Source: Arbacia lixula (lineage: Eukaryota; Echinodermata; Echinoidea; Arbacioida; Arbaciidae). Taken from it: a stretch of 64,000 nt of DNA. A program made the translations under genes and the position numbers. The stretch is from positions 12,603,867 to 12,667,866 of the forward strand of contig OZ022585.1 of assembly GCA_963669155.1 (NCBI GenBank). Direction: 5' to 3'. Below the pieces are notes generated by a model that worked only from the letters and a program-made list of their open reading frames with translations, made no database searches and was not told where the DNA came from. Within the stretch, counting starts at the first letter, position 1; the number at the start of each line of letters is the position of its first letter. This document shows, piece after piece, positions 14,701-22,426 of the stretch.

Positions 14701-16857
14701 CTGACTGCATTTGACAGCAGTCAATTGCAGCTATGCTGGAAAGTTAATCACAGACTCAACTCTAAGTAGTATAGTCATATATACAAGGTTGATGTTGGAA
14801 TGATGTTTATTGATAGGAGCATTCATTGCTGTCTATCATCTGACAGGACGACAGGACAAACTTCATGAGCTTTCAAGTGTGTCATATGATATTTAAGATC
14901 TTGAAGCTCATGTTCACAAAATAGCCATAAATCGATAATTTCCTTAACGTTTCTGTGACTCAGCTCCTTTTTTCTCTCTTTAAGTATACTTCTCTTTCTC
15001 TTCCTGAGGCATCCACTTTTTCTGGGGAGTGTTATTCACACTTAAAGAAATCTGTAATCCACCTGTATATGCGTTTGATTGATGATTTGTCCAGACTGAT
15101 TGACGTCTTGCGAGACTTTGGGCGGAGCGACTGGCAGCTGGCTGGGATGGTTTGCATGACTCTGTGGAACTACAGCGAGAACATCACCAACTCAAACAAG
15201 ACGTTCGGGGAGCAGGAGACCAGCGATCTCACCGAGCTTCTCGTGGACTACTTAGGTAAGCCTTGGTTGGGGGGAAATCAACAAGAAACAAGTTGTGGTT
15301 CTTGGTTATAAGTCTTATGGTCTCTCACAACACCAAAGCACGCATGGTTACCAACTGTAATGATGATAATCACACTAATTGGATTTGGTGCTTTTCTGGC
15401 ACCAGTTGCCAATCATTGCTAAAAAATAACCCTGCTTCTAGCCAAGCAGCCGTAGTCAGTGCTAGAAGCTACTTGATTTGAATAGATCATAATCATAACT
15501 ATTTACAACAGTTGGGTTAAAGGTAAGGGGTCGTAATGGTAAAGACTACAGGACCCGTAGTCAATGTAGTGCTGTTTTCCCATAAGCATGGATCCCATTC
15601 TTGTTTGAGTTCAGGATACATACCACAAAGGTATCATCTCAAAATTATGAAATTGTTTTAATTTAACAAAATCTGGATCCTGTGATGATGGCTGATCAGT
15701 TTTTCCATGGTTACGGCCTGTCATGTTTGTCTCGCCTGAACAAAGTTCGGTAGAGACCTAGTGATCACTTTTCCTGTTAGTCTGTTGGTCTGTTTGCCTG
15801 TTGGTGTGTTACAAAAATGTTAAAGTTTTTGTTTAACTTACTCTCATTTCTTTATTTCTGCATCAATTGTGATCAAACTAGGCACAAATGATCCTTGGGT
15901 AATACAACATGTGTGGTCATGGAGATGATGGGGTCAAAGGTCATCTAGGGGTCAAAAGGTCAAATGATATGAGGCCATGTGCATCATTTTTCTCAAAGTT
16001 CTTGTTTGACTTGCTCTCATTTCTTTATTTCTGCCTCAGTTGCGATCACATTTGGTGCAAATGATCCTTGGGTAATACCACATGTGTTTTCATGAGGCTG
16101 ATGGGGTCAAAGGTCATCTAGGGGTCAAAAGGTCAAATGATTTGAGGCCATGTGTATCATTTTTCTCAAAGTTTTCGTTTGACTTGCTTTCATTTCTTTA
16201 TTTCTGCATCGATTGTGATCACACTTGGTACAAATGATCATTGGGTAATACCACATGTGTCTCTTCATGAGGCTGATGGGTTCAAAGGTCATCTAGGGGT
16301 CAAAAGGTTTGAAAAAATATTCGAAAAAAAAGTTAGCACTGTTTAATCGATTGGGAAATCAGGCGAGACTCGCGGTTCGCGAACCACCTTGTTACCACTT
16401 CTTCCATTTACCTTTAATCCTCTCAATCCCATGGAAACAAAATGTGTAAGAAAGCACTAGGGGTTTGATAGCTTGGTGCTAAGAGAGTCAAGCTGTGGGT
16501 CAGTCCATGTGATTTGAGGATGGTAATCCATTGAAAATGGTATGTGATTTATTTGACCCATTGTGTGCCGTGCAAATTTATTCTCAAAGGGATTTGTGTG
16601 TTTAAGTGGTGCAAAAAAATGCACACGCGGCATGTAAAGACTTAATATTATTGATATCTGTCTGTGTAGATGAGGATGTAGCCCTGGAGGTTCCCGAGGG
16701 GTCAGACTGGGACAGCGAGACTCAGCAGCTGATGCAGTCCTACTGGCGCACAGAGTTCTGCCCCGTTGCCTCCCAGCTCCTGGACCGCGTAGAGCAGCAT
16801 CACTCCGACCTCGTCCCCATCGACGCCCCCAATAATGTCTCCATGGCAACCACATGA
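2473..16857 (+). CDS. ARMC2: armadillo repeat-containing protein 2, complete, 17 coding exons
   Basis: Joined exons: 2473-2702, 4432-4504, 4961-5114, 5822-6059, 6930-7009, 7533-7631, 8387-8574, 9185-9287, 9925-10094, 10523-10716, 11259-11499, 12660-12819, 13249-13371, 13772-13885, 14401-14533, 15095-15255, 16670-16857. All junctions are GT/AG, every phase closes, and the total is 2649 nt (882 residues plus stop), close to the 867 of human ARMC2 as I recall it. The N-terminus (EIxxEARxALRTVxTxRPFTPRED type) is the ARMC2 signature. Residues 1-290 are Ser/Pro-rich and probably disordered; about 300-825 is an armadillo-type helical solenoid; the tail has WRTEFCPVASQLLDR. Known role: cargo adaptor for radial-spoke transport by IFT in Chlamydomonas (PF27), and sperm flagellum and central-pair integrity in mammals. 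A cytoplasmic/axonemal location is inferred. No broken exon was found. Confidence 0.95.
2848..3058. repeat. foldback MITE family A, copy 1
   Basis: Near-complete palindrome in ARMC2 intron 1. The left arm (GCTCAAAGGAATTGGCA, then purine-rich GGGAAAGGGAAAGG and a TTTTAAAC..GTATATTTTGTCC block) is repeated inverted in the right arm, which ends TGCCAATTCCTTTGAGC. The small centre is GCTTTAGCCTAAAAAGC. TA at 2846-2847 and 3059-3060 flank it, a Tc1/mariner-type target duplication. Other copies: 33430-33645, 37949-38156 and 61493-61700. Non-coding. Confidence 0.8.
3681..3700 (+). repeat. (TTGA)5 microsatellite
   Basis: Five perfect TTGA units in ARMC2 intron 1. The rest of 3059-4431 shows no gene; there is a T16 run near 3190. 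Confidence 0.9.
4432..4504 (+). CDS. ARMC2: ARMC2 coding exon 2
   Basis: Phase 2 in, phase 0 out. Encodes LGSRHFDGPDSRPPSGTRLS followed by PLDH. The DSRPxSGTRLSPL stretch is a conserved ARMC2 block in the disordered N-terminal region. Acceptor CTCCATTCTAG, donor GTAAGT. Confidence 0.92.
4937..4960 (+). promoter_or_regulatory. poly-C 3' splice site of ARMC2 exon 3
   Basis: The polypyrimidine tract is almost pure C (CCCCCCTT, then about 16 C, then ATCAG). It serves as acceptor for the exon at 4961. C-only tracts are weak U2AF ligands and slippage-prone, so length variation here could alter exon 3 inclusion. That consequence is inference. Confidence 0.6.
4961..5114 (+). CDS. ARMC2: ARMC2 coding exon 3
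   Basis: Phase 0 in, phase 1 out, 51 codons plus one base. Low-complexity Pro/Lys/Ser sequence (KPSPPPMKPV, LPKPPSADGK, RRTRPKLLSALSQDG). It resembles the FPKPP..R.R.LL segment of vertebrate ARMC2 only loosely. Donor GTGAGC at 5115. Confidence 0.88.
5153..5596. repeat. TTAA-type non-autonomous element (family B, copy 1)
   Basis: The ends are inverted: AAAGACAGGGTGTCGC at the left and GGGACACCCTTTCTTT at the right, followed by TTAA at 5597-5600. The interior is homologous to 34174-34940 (CAGAACTTC..CCCAATA..AGAACTGGACACTG, GGAGACC, GATTTCATACAC). A 142-codon open frame crosses it but has no known domain. A TTAA target would suggest a piggyBac-like origin; the left TTAA is not preserved here. 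Confidence 0.55.
5822..6059 (+). CDS. ARMC2: ARMC2 coding exon 4
   Basis: Phase 1 in, phase 2 out. The acceptor was chosen at ACCCCTACCAG (5821) because only this keeps the frame that reads QVLPQKNSTPKGALSGGERR and ends SADSIQTTSTSSS. The next AG at 5836 would shift to a less plausible frame. Charged Gly/Ser-rich, predicted disordered. The shadow frame starting at 5804 is longer-looking but does not splice in phase. Confidence 0.85.
6064..6325 (+). repeat. polypyrimidine (T/C) low-complexity tract
   Basis: About 260 bases of almost uninterrupted T and C just downstream of the exon 4 donor in ARMC2 intron 4. It produces long meaningless Phe/Ser/Leu frames. No gene. Confidence 0.8.
6340..6856 (+). 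mobile_element. 5'-truncated LINE, CR1/L2-like 3' end
   Basis: The frame ending at 6524 reads LTKRHDHINQFLNN then FFLLTFKSIHGHVPNYLSE, the well-known region after the reverse-transcriptase core of CR1/L2/Rex-type LINEs (LTKRxDHI..LLxTFKxxHGxxPxYLSE). The 3' end has the typical TGTAAAGCGCTTTGATATAT and AAAAGTGCTATATAAATAGA signature and stops in short ATT repeats (about 6843-6855). Only the last part of ORF2 is present. The frame is closed by a TAA at about 6522 before the usual end, so it is a dead fragment. It lies in ARMC2 intron 4. Confidence 0.75.
6930..7009 (+). CDS. ARMC2: ARMC2 coding exon 5
   Basis: Phase 2 in, phase 1 out. Encodes SSTSSSSNERVESGYSSDRL then SAGSRS. Ser-rich linker; acceptor TTTGTGGCAG, donor GTCAGA. 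It continues the Ser run begun in exon 4 (TSTSSS). Confidence 0.85.
7533..7631 (+). CDS. ARMC2: ARMC2 coding exon 6
   Basis: Phase 1 in and out. Encodes GSSGRREDESPEEALYWNEK then VIPILERITSLCK. The LYWNxxVIPILE segment marks the transition from the disordered N-terminal third to the helical armadillo region. Donor GTAAGT at 7632. Confidence 0.9.
8387..8574 (+). CDS. ARMC2: ARMC2 coding exon 7
   Basis: Phase 1 in, phase 0 out. First helical repeats: TLEGDPLQEACGLCDDLYTT, then KRRSSALKTIFRFLDQTDSR and LLLKASRIVLA. The repeated LKxIFRFLDxxDxRLLLKxxRIxL pattern is conserved in ARMC2. Donor GTAAGG at 8575. Confidence 0.93.
9185..9287 (+). CDS. ARMC2: ARMC2 coding exon 8
   Basis: Phase 0 in, phase 1 out. 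LDVTGSNLKALCRLLFKLSR then DEKNDTLFLEQNLL; amphipathic armadillo helices. Donor GTAATC at 9288. Confidence 0.93.
9925..10094 (+). CDS. ARMC2: ARMC2 coding exon 9
   Basis: Phase 1 in, phase 0 out. LIVSLIAKTDYLSNCEALVY then CIGGLKCLTANADLNGALSQ; the Y(C/A)xGxLK(F/C)LTxN motif is typical of ARMC2. Acceptor TTATTCTCTGCAG, donor GTATGT. Confidence 0.94.
10523..10716 (+). CDS. ARMC2: ARMC2 coding exon 10
   Basis: Phase 0 in, phase 2 out. GVSNLLLQVVGTLRHLADRG then NRRDFLANRVIDRLCGVMEL and MMHVSRILS, a clear armadillo repeat with the L-x-Q-V-x-x-x-L-R-x-L-A core. Donor GTAAAA at 10717. Confidence 0.94.
10854..10872 (+). repeat. poly-C tract (19 C)
   Basis: Homopolymer in ARMC2 intron 10. Nothing else is recognised in 10717-11258. 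Confidence 0.9.
11259..11499 (+). CDS. ARMC2: ARMC2 coding exon 11
   Basis: Phase 2 in, phase 0 out, 80 full codons; the largest solenoid exon. KLTLNNDCTAVLAEHPTAFQ, RVAFVLGNLTARNDDCRYCL and RRYMAKDLR. The RVAFVLGNLTxxND block is the best conserved stretch of the family. Donor GTAAAT at 11500. Confidence 0.95.
11500..12436. other. ARMC2 intron 11, upstream part, nothing recognised
   Basis: No coding, repeat or regulatory structure was recognised in this 0.9 kb; it is bounded on the right by a MITE. Confidence 0.5.
12437..12622. mobile_element. pogo/Tigger-like MITE (CAGTGAAACC ends)
   Basis: 186 bp in ARMC2 intron 11, starting CAGTGAAACCTG and ending CAGGTTTCACTG, a perfect 12-bp terminal inverted repeat. 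The right flank is TA, the left is TT. The motif AAGCAGGT / ACCTGCTT recurs inside. It lies only 38 bases before the exon 12 acceptor. Non-coding. Related by end sequence to 21835-22012. Confidence 0.7.
12660..12819 (+). CDS. ARMC2: ARMC2 coding exon 12
   Basis: Phase 0 in, phase 1 out. A short acidic loop (ESMTSSGEGKGENNTED) then VLIKLIRVVANLSINPDIGP and LMQVL; the DVLxKxIRVxANLSIxPxxG motif is diagnostic. Donor GTATGA at 12820. Confidence 0.95.
12828..13012 (+). repeat. degenerate (CT)n / CTCTCTGT tract
   Basis: Pyrimidine-rich simple sequence directly after the exon 12 donor. Confidence 0.8.
13249..13371 (+). CDS. ARMC2: ARMC2 coding exon 13
   Basis: Phase 1 in and out. NEELVLNALITINNLSFYNT then INSAIVERQIQIAR; ELVLNxxxTINNLSFY is a conserved ARMC2 armadillo helix. 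Donor GTGAGT at 13372. Confidence 0.95.
13772..13885 (+). CDS. ARMC2: ARMC2 coding exon 14
   Basis: Phase 1 in and out. LLKQLVTDHTEGMIEASRVF then GNLSRSIDIRNFLTSKK; the MxEAxRVFGNLSRxxxVRxF motif is strongly conserved. Donor GTACAC at 13886. Confidence 0.95.
13960..14240 (+). repeat. purine-rich (A/G) tract
   Basis: About 280 bases in ARMC2 intron 14 that are mostly A and G on the plus strand, with repeated GGAAAAA and GAAGAAGGA-like units but no fixed period. Confidence 0.7.
14401..14533 (+). CDS. ARMC2: ARMC2 coding exon 15
   Basis: Phase 1 in, phase 2 out. DEMMVTLLDSGNREFVYTSC then GVLINLMADENRRPTLKREG; LLDSxxxExVxxxCGVLINLxxDxxRRxxLxxEGG is an ARMC2 hallmark. Acceptor CCTCTCTCAG, donor GTAAGT. 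Confidence 0.95.
15095..15255 (+). CDS. ARMC2: ARMC2 coding exon 16
   Basis: Phase 2 in, phase 1 out. LIDVLRDFGRSDWQLAGMVC then MTLWNYSENITNS. The DWQLAxxxCxTLWNYSENI block is very conserved. The acceptor TGATTTGTCCAG has a weak pyrimidine tract but is the only one that keeps frame. Confidence 0.94.
15729..16391. mobile_element. GTCTCGCC-ended element with tandem units (copy 1)
   Basis: The left end GTCTCGCCTGAACAAAGTTC continues GGTAGAGAC and folds on itself (GTCTC..GAAC..GTTC..GAGAC). The right end AGGCGAGACTCGCGG is the inverse of the left end and is followed by GGTTCGCGAACC, a perfect palindrome. Inside are three tandem units of about 163-183 bp (starting near 15831, 16014 and 16177), each with GGTCAAAGGTCATCTAGGGG. 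Non-coding. The superfamily is not assigned. It sits in the last ARMC2 intron in the same orientation as copy 2 at 19666. Confidence 0.7.
15931..15962 (+). promoter_or_regulatory. DR1 plus DR2 nuclear-receptor half-site pair
   Basis: GGGTCAAAGGTCA (15931-15943) is a consensus DR1, the HNF4/RXR-type site. GGGTCAAAAGGTCA (15949-15962) is a DR2. The same pair recurs in the next unit (DR1 at 16104-16116). The sequence match is direct; binding or function is unproven. Confidence 0.4.
16670..16857 (+). CDS. ARMC2: ARMC2 coding exon 17 with stop
   Basis: Phase 1 in, ends TGA. Acidic start (DEDVALEVPEGSDWDSETQQ), then SYWRTEFCPVASQLLDRVEQ and HHSDLVPIDAPNN. The WxTEFxPVAxxLLxRxxxHHxxL motif matches the vertebrate ARMC2 C-terminus. 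From about 16807 the DNA belongs to a tandem array that continues past the stop (see separate entry), so the last 15 or so residues are the part most likely to vary. Confidence 0.95.
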
Positions 16858-17320
16858 AGGGATTGGATTGGGGGTTTAGGAGGGGGGTTTGGCTGCAACC
16901 GAGCTGTATTTGTTTTTGGTTAGTAGTCAGAGACCATGCCATGCACTGATGTTCACTTTCACTGGAGGGTAGAGATTCACCATCAGTTGCTTGGAGCAGA
17001 TATTCTAAGACCTCACCCCCATCAACTGCACTACTGACATCTCCATGGTAACCATGTGAAGAGAGGGAGGGTGTGTGTGGCCCTTGACATGTATTTATTT
17101 GTGGTTGATTTACAGAGATCACATCATGCACAGTTGTTCACTTTCACTGGATTGTAGAGAGAGGTGTGATGTCCCCATCGACAGCTCACAAATGTGTCAA
17201 TGGTGGCGACACAAAGGGAAGATTGTGAAGAGGGACGGGATGTATATCTCTATAGCCCTCTTTGTGTGATTGTCTTACTATGTCATGCTGCACACAGTTG
17301 TTCACTTTCACTCTGGTCCT
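16807..17320 (+). repeat. decayed tandem triplication across the ARMC2 stop codon
   Basis: Three imperfect units start near 16807, 17009 and 17168. Each has a CC(C)CATC..AC block, a GTCTCCATGGCAACCACATG-like block (unit 2 CATCTCCATGGTAACCATGT, unit 3 TGTGTCAATGGTGGCGACAC) and ends in GTTCACTTTCACTGGA or a close match. Unit 1 is the end of the coding sequence plus the first 3' UTR. Units 2 and 3 are non-coding relics of it. Confidence 0.75.
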
Positions 17321-19665
17321 GAAGGCGGTAGTGAGAGCAAGGTTGGCAACCATTTGGAGTGGGATGATAGTAATGGTGTGGATATCCCTGTACCTGTATG
17401 TGCAGGCAGTTACCTAGACACAGATTGGCCTGGTAGTGCATTAAGATGCTCTCTGCACTTTAGTCAAGACTTTTAGACCCAATACACCGTGGTGTAGGGA
17501 TGTTTGTTGAATAGCTCCTAAGATCTGAGGAGGTAACTTACTCCCTGATATCTCATGCACATTTGCATACATTCAGATGAAGGAAACTGAACAGGTGTAT
17601 CTTTTTTCGCACCTGTTACAGTCAACAGAGGTGTGTAGCACCACTATTAAATTGCTAGTGACATTAGTGTGTGCACATGGAAGTGAGCAATGATGTTGGG
17701 CACAAGTATACTCCTTAAATGTAGCGATGTCGTTATACTGATCCTGCAAGCACTGTCTTTAGAATACAATTTGTCAATACTGTATAAACTCTTACTTATT
17801 TGTAAATTTCACAAATGCATCCCTAACCATTAGAATAACAGCAAGTAAATTCATCACTCAATAGTTTGCGGTCTGATCACGGTAATAGTCTTAGAAGTAT
17901 GTAGGTATGACATCTATAAGTCGTGTCATAGAAGCCATCTCTTGAAAGTAAGATTTTCCGACCGCTAATATATCCACTTGCAAACTAGTTTGTTAATTTT
18001 CTATGCCGTATATAGTACATTAATGCATGTGTGAATGTATCCATAGCAATTGTGAAAGAAAGCTCAATATTCAACACTTGGGTGACACACACTTTGTTTC
18101 ATACACACCATCATCAGTCACCCAGTATTTATCCATCACGTAACACAGAAAACACAGAAAAAAACAGGAAAGCTTAGACTTTCCATGCTGCTGTGGTAAG
18201 ACAGGCTTACTGTTAAATAAATGTACATTGCCAGTGGATCATATGTTCATGCATTAGGAAAGCTAGTACAGTGTATATTCAACATTCATATCAAGCTATG
18301 CACAGCCTTCAAGTCTGAGAAAGCTGCATTTTATTGGCAAAAAAGACGAGGGTATCTGTGGAAGACTTAATCGATTTCAATTGCATTATACCTATGTAAG
18401 CTTTTTCCTTTTCGTTTGATAATTTTACATAAGTGGAGAACTGCAAAGTAGTATTGCCCTGTACGCATTTTTACACTTTCGACGAACAAGGAAAGAGATT
18501 GCTTGTCATTTTGCCTAGGATGTAGTGTATATAATGGTGAAACATCACTTGACACACATATGTGTATCTAGACAGTTATGAAGACATGATAACACCTTGA
18601 ACCAGCATATTGCCACAGTATTTCTAATCCCGGAGATTGTTCTCACCTCAGAAGTGTGATGTCACATGAGCATGTCATCAAGATGGCTAGCTATTTAAAC
18701 CTCGGGGCAAAGGGATCCACAGGGGTCACAGGGGGACCTTCAAAGGGAACACGAGATATTAGCTGGTTAAAAGTCCCTGCTCGAGCTATGTTGTGAATGA
18801 AAAACCTGCATGCAAAGCAATGGGTGTGACAACACTAACATGGTACCCTCTTTCACCTTTGTTTCAAGTTTGCTGCTTTTTCTGTCTTTCATAATGGAAA
18901 TATTTGGAATCAATATAAAGAATTCTGTACTGCCCTTGATTTGAAAGATAGTTACAGGAAAATACACAAACATGTTTCACATCATATACAGTACAAGTCC
19001 ACATTTGTGATAATGGAAATGCTAAGTCATTTCCATGGTGAAGAATGCAACATTTTGGAGAATTTTGGAGAAATTCATTATACTATTGCTCCAAATTGCA
19101 TTTCAAGGTTAGAATATAAAGAAGTGAGACGATTAATCATCTCTTTGTTTCTCTATGTATAGACAAAAATTGATTGCAACCTGAAATTCTCTGAAATCAT
19201 GGCAGTACCAGCACAAAATGTTGTTATTCTTCTGTCTCACCTCTTGAATGTTTACTACTATATTACGCACATATTTGATAGCTATTTATCAACTGAAATG
19301 CATATTTTACTGTATATGCTCCTCATGAAATATAACCTTCATTATAACTCATACCAGTTCCAATCAGGTATTCCAGAAATTCTAGCATGATGCCAAAGAT
19401 CCGATCGGATTCTGCATTCCATGAACGTGTGTGGGGTTCACCTTGATTGATATATATGTGAACTATAAAATTATCATTGGTATCCGGATATTCTTGTGAA
19501 GATATATCTCACGCATAAGTTGATTTTGTTAAATTTGACCAGCAGTAGACTGGAATATTCTCATTTCCTGTTGTTATCATTACCGTATATATAAGCTCTT
19601 GAGGATTTGTATGCATTTCTTGTGCAAAATTGCATCAATGGTGCACAAAGGATGACCTCATTTTT
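17321..19665. other. ARMC2 3' UTR and downstream spacer, no second gene
   Basis: AT-rich, no recognisable frame. One AATAAA at 18216-18221 is a possible poly(A) signal that would give a 3' UTR of about 1.4 kb; earlier variant signals cannot be excluded. The true transcript end is unknown. Confidence 0.35.
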
Positions 19666-20387
19666 GTCTCGCCTGAACGAAGTTCGGCACAGACCTAGTA
19701 ATCTCTTTTCCTGTTGGTCTGTTACAAAAATGTTAAAGTTTTTGTTTAACTTACTCTCATTTCTTTATTTTTGCATCATTTGTGATCACACTTGGTACAA
19801 ATGGTCCTTGGGTAATACTACATGTGTCATCATGAGGCTGATAGGGTCAAAGGTCATCGAGGGGTCAAAAGGTCAAATGATATGAGGCCATGTGCATCAT
19901 TTTTCTCAAAGTTTTTGTTTACTTTGCTCTCATTTCTTTATTTTTGCATCATTTGTGATCACACTTGGTACAAATGATCCTTGGGTAATGCCACATGTGT
20001 CTATATGAGAATGATGGGGTTAAAGGTCATCTAGAGGTCAAAAGGTCAAACAATATGAGGCCATGTCCATCATTTTTAAAAGGTTTTTCTTAACTAAAGG
20101 ATGTTTCTTTATTTCAGGTCGGATCAAACTTGGCACAGATGTGCAGTGGCTTGTTCTTAAAGTTTTGGTTTAACTTGCTCTCAGTTTTTTTTTTATTTCT
20201 GCATTAATTGTGTTCATACTTGGTCCAAATGATCCTTGGGTAATACCGCATTTGTGTCGATGAGGTTGATGAGGTCAAAGGTCATCTAGGCACCATTTGA
20301 AATATTTGAAAAACAACTTAGCACTGTTTATTGATTGCAAAATCAGGCGAGACTCATGGTTCGCGAACCACCTTGCGAACCACCTTG
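19666..20387. mobile_element. GTCTCGCC-ended element with tandem units (copy 2)
   Basis: Same family as 15729-16391. The left end GTCTCGCCTGAACGAAGTTC folds on itself. The right end has AGGCGAGACTCATGG then TTCGCGAACCACCTTG, with the terminal GCGAACCACCTT duplicated in tandem. It has three internal units. DR1 GGGTCAAAGGTCA at 19844-19856 and DR2 GGGTCAAAAGGTCA at 19862-19875 lie in the first unit; the third unit has AGGTCAAAGGTCA near 20273. Confidence 0.7.
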
Positions 20388-21834
20388 ATTAAGTTTGTGT
20401 TTTGATTTTTTTGGGGGTAGGATTCAGTTATGGCACTGAACATTGATCACAGCCCCCTTAGTTTGATTCATTACTTTTTGAAGCCCTTCCAAGGTCACAG
20501 AGAAATGTGTGTCATGAAAAACATGCAAATCAATCTGCCTGTCACCATCTGCTTTGTTAATTTCTCATATATTTGATGGTTTATTTTTACTGGTATCAGG
20601 TGCAAAATAATGTCATGCTGTGTATCACATGAAAGTGTGGAATTAACTGAGTCGGGACAAAGACCCTTTGAGAGCATGATAGATCAATATTGGCCTTTTT
20701 AATTAGCAACACTATTTTTATCACTTAATGCTGAAACTGGTTTCATCGAGGGCAGATTTTTTTTTTTCAAGCGATGCAACTTTCATTATTTGTTATTGTT
20801 GACATCAAAAGTTATCGCATCAAACCACACATTTGGGGTACTTGACCCAAATAGGAAGTTTGATATTGCTGGTAGCCTGGACTCTACCAATGTTGATATC
20901 CTGTGTTGTGACTAAAAGGTTTTGTTAATAGAACTGGGAAAGAATTTCTCCTGAAATTATTGGTATGTGCCTAGAGAATACCTTTTGTGGTGTATATGTC
21001 ATAACAGTCTTTCTTTTTTTCGTATTTAGTCATTCTGAGGTAAACATTGTGAAAAACATTGCTATTGATTGTGTTTTGCCCCTTTCCCCTGTATTAGTGC
21101 AGTGAAGTGGACTACGCAAATGCATGGAGAAATTAAAATGGTACTTGATGGTGATATAAGTGCAGAGTGAATTGCGATTTGAAGTATTGGTGTACAAATG
21201 AATATCATAAGTTAATTTACTCAGAGCATGTGATTCAGTGCTAAATTAATTCTAGGTACACGGGTGTACGGTTTTCACATTTTCCTCACAGAATTTTCTA
21301 TCCCTGTTGGTTTGCCGGGAAATAAACATTATGTTATCCTAAAAGCAAATTGAATCAAAATATCGCCACTGCTTCCTTAATGATACGCTAGGGATACAAT
21401 TGCATGAATGATGCATGTGGAATATTGTCGAAATAATTCTGGTTTGTATGATGGTCGAAGATGATGTCCTTTACTTCTAATGGTTGAGTTCTTTTGGTGG
21501 AAAATAATATGTGTTGTATACATGTTAAGCTCTCATAGTACCATACATGTGCATGTGTGTAATGGAGAGGTGCAGTGGATTAGAGGTACATGTATTTGTA
21601 TATTTTATATATTTATCTATATGTATGCACATGAAGATGCTGACAATGTTAAGGCCAGAATGATATGTGTGATGCATTGTATATATTCCAAGAGAGTACT
21701 GGAAAAATGTTTGTATAAAGGTACAGTGTGCAATTATTTAATAATAATTTCCCTCTCATAGACTACAGTGTGGCATTTAGTTTTTAGAATTTGGAAGTTC
21801 AGTATAGAGTTGAATAGTTGTAGAAAAGAAATTA
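20388..21834. other. spacer, nothing recognised
   Basis: No coding frame with recognisable protein and no clear repeat structure beyond short AT-rich runs. Confidence 0.4.
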
Positions 21835-22012
21835 CAGTGAAACCTGTCTATGGTGGCCACCCAAGGGAAACACAAATTGTGGCCTTTATAGACAGGTGGC
21901 TGCTATAAACAGGTTCTTTAACACATGAACTCTCTCCGGGGGAATCATTTTAGTGGCCACTATAGACAGGTTGGCTGCTATAGACAGGTGGCCGCTAAGA
22001 CGGGTTTGACTG
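21835..22012. mobile_element. pogo/Tigger-like MITE, 178 bp
   Basis: Starts CAGTGAAACCTGTCTATGG and ends AAGACGGGTTTGACTG, flanked by TA on both sides (21833-21834, 22013-22014). The motif CTATAGACAGGTGG or close variants occurs about four times, in both orientations. Non-coding. Confidence 0.75.
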
Positions 22013-22232
22013 TAATACATGCGTTCAACAGTATTTTTATTTTGATAAGCATGCAGTTGTTATGCCACCCTATAATTCATCTACCGGTAATCCATTGATA
22101 TCAAAGTCTAAAATAAATTTAGATAAATGTAAGTAGACAAATTGGAGGAACAGATTCAAAACATTTTGGAGTAAAATTAAAATTTGCATTCAGATATTTT
22201 TAACACTGGCCCTGAAAAAATGCTCTGTTTTA

Positions 22233-22426
22233 CAGTTACAGTTCGATATTCCGAAGGTTTGTTTATTCCGAAGGTTCGTTATTCCGAAGGTTCGTAATAC
22301 CGAAACACGTAAAGTGCCTATACCTCGATGCTTGTTAGTCCAAAAACGAAAAAGGGTTTGTTAATCCGAGCATTTGTCGCGTAACGTTCGGAATAATGAA
22401 CCTTCGGAATAACGAGTGCTTCCCTG
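22233..22426. mobile_element. MITE with reiterated TTATTCCGAAGGTTCG
   Basis: The left end (from CAGTTACAGTTCGATATTCC) has three tandem copies of ATTCCGAAGGTT within 22247-22300. The right end has GTTCGGAATAATGAACCTTC and GGAATAACGAGTGC, ending CCCTG. TA precedes the left end; the right flank is TT. Pogo/Tigger-like by layout; the superfamily is inferred. Confidence 0.6.

Noticed and set aside
15520-15728. GGTAAAGACTACAGGAC-type repeat resembling 60450-60610 and 37660-37890
   Set aside because: Only scattered short matches; I could not define ends or a consistent structure.
16457-17131. 224-codon minus-strand frame, the longest in the window
   Set aside because: It lies antisense to the last ARMC2 exon and its tandem copies; its open state follows from the GC-rich sense codons and no domain is visible.
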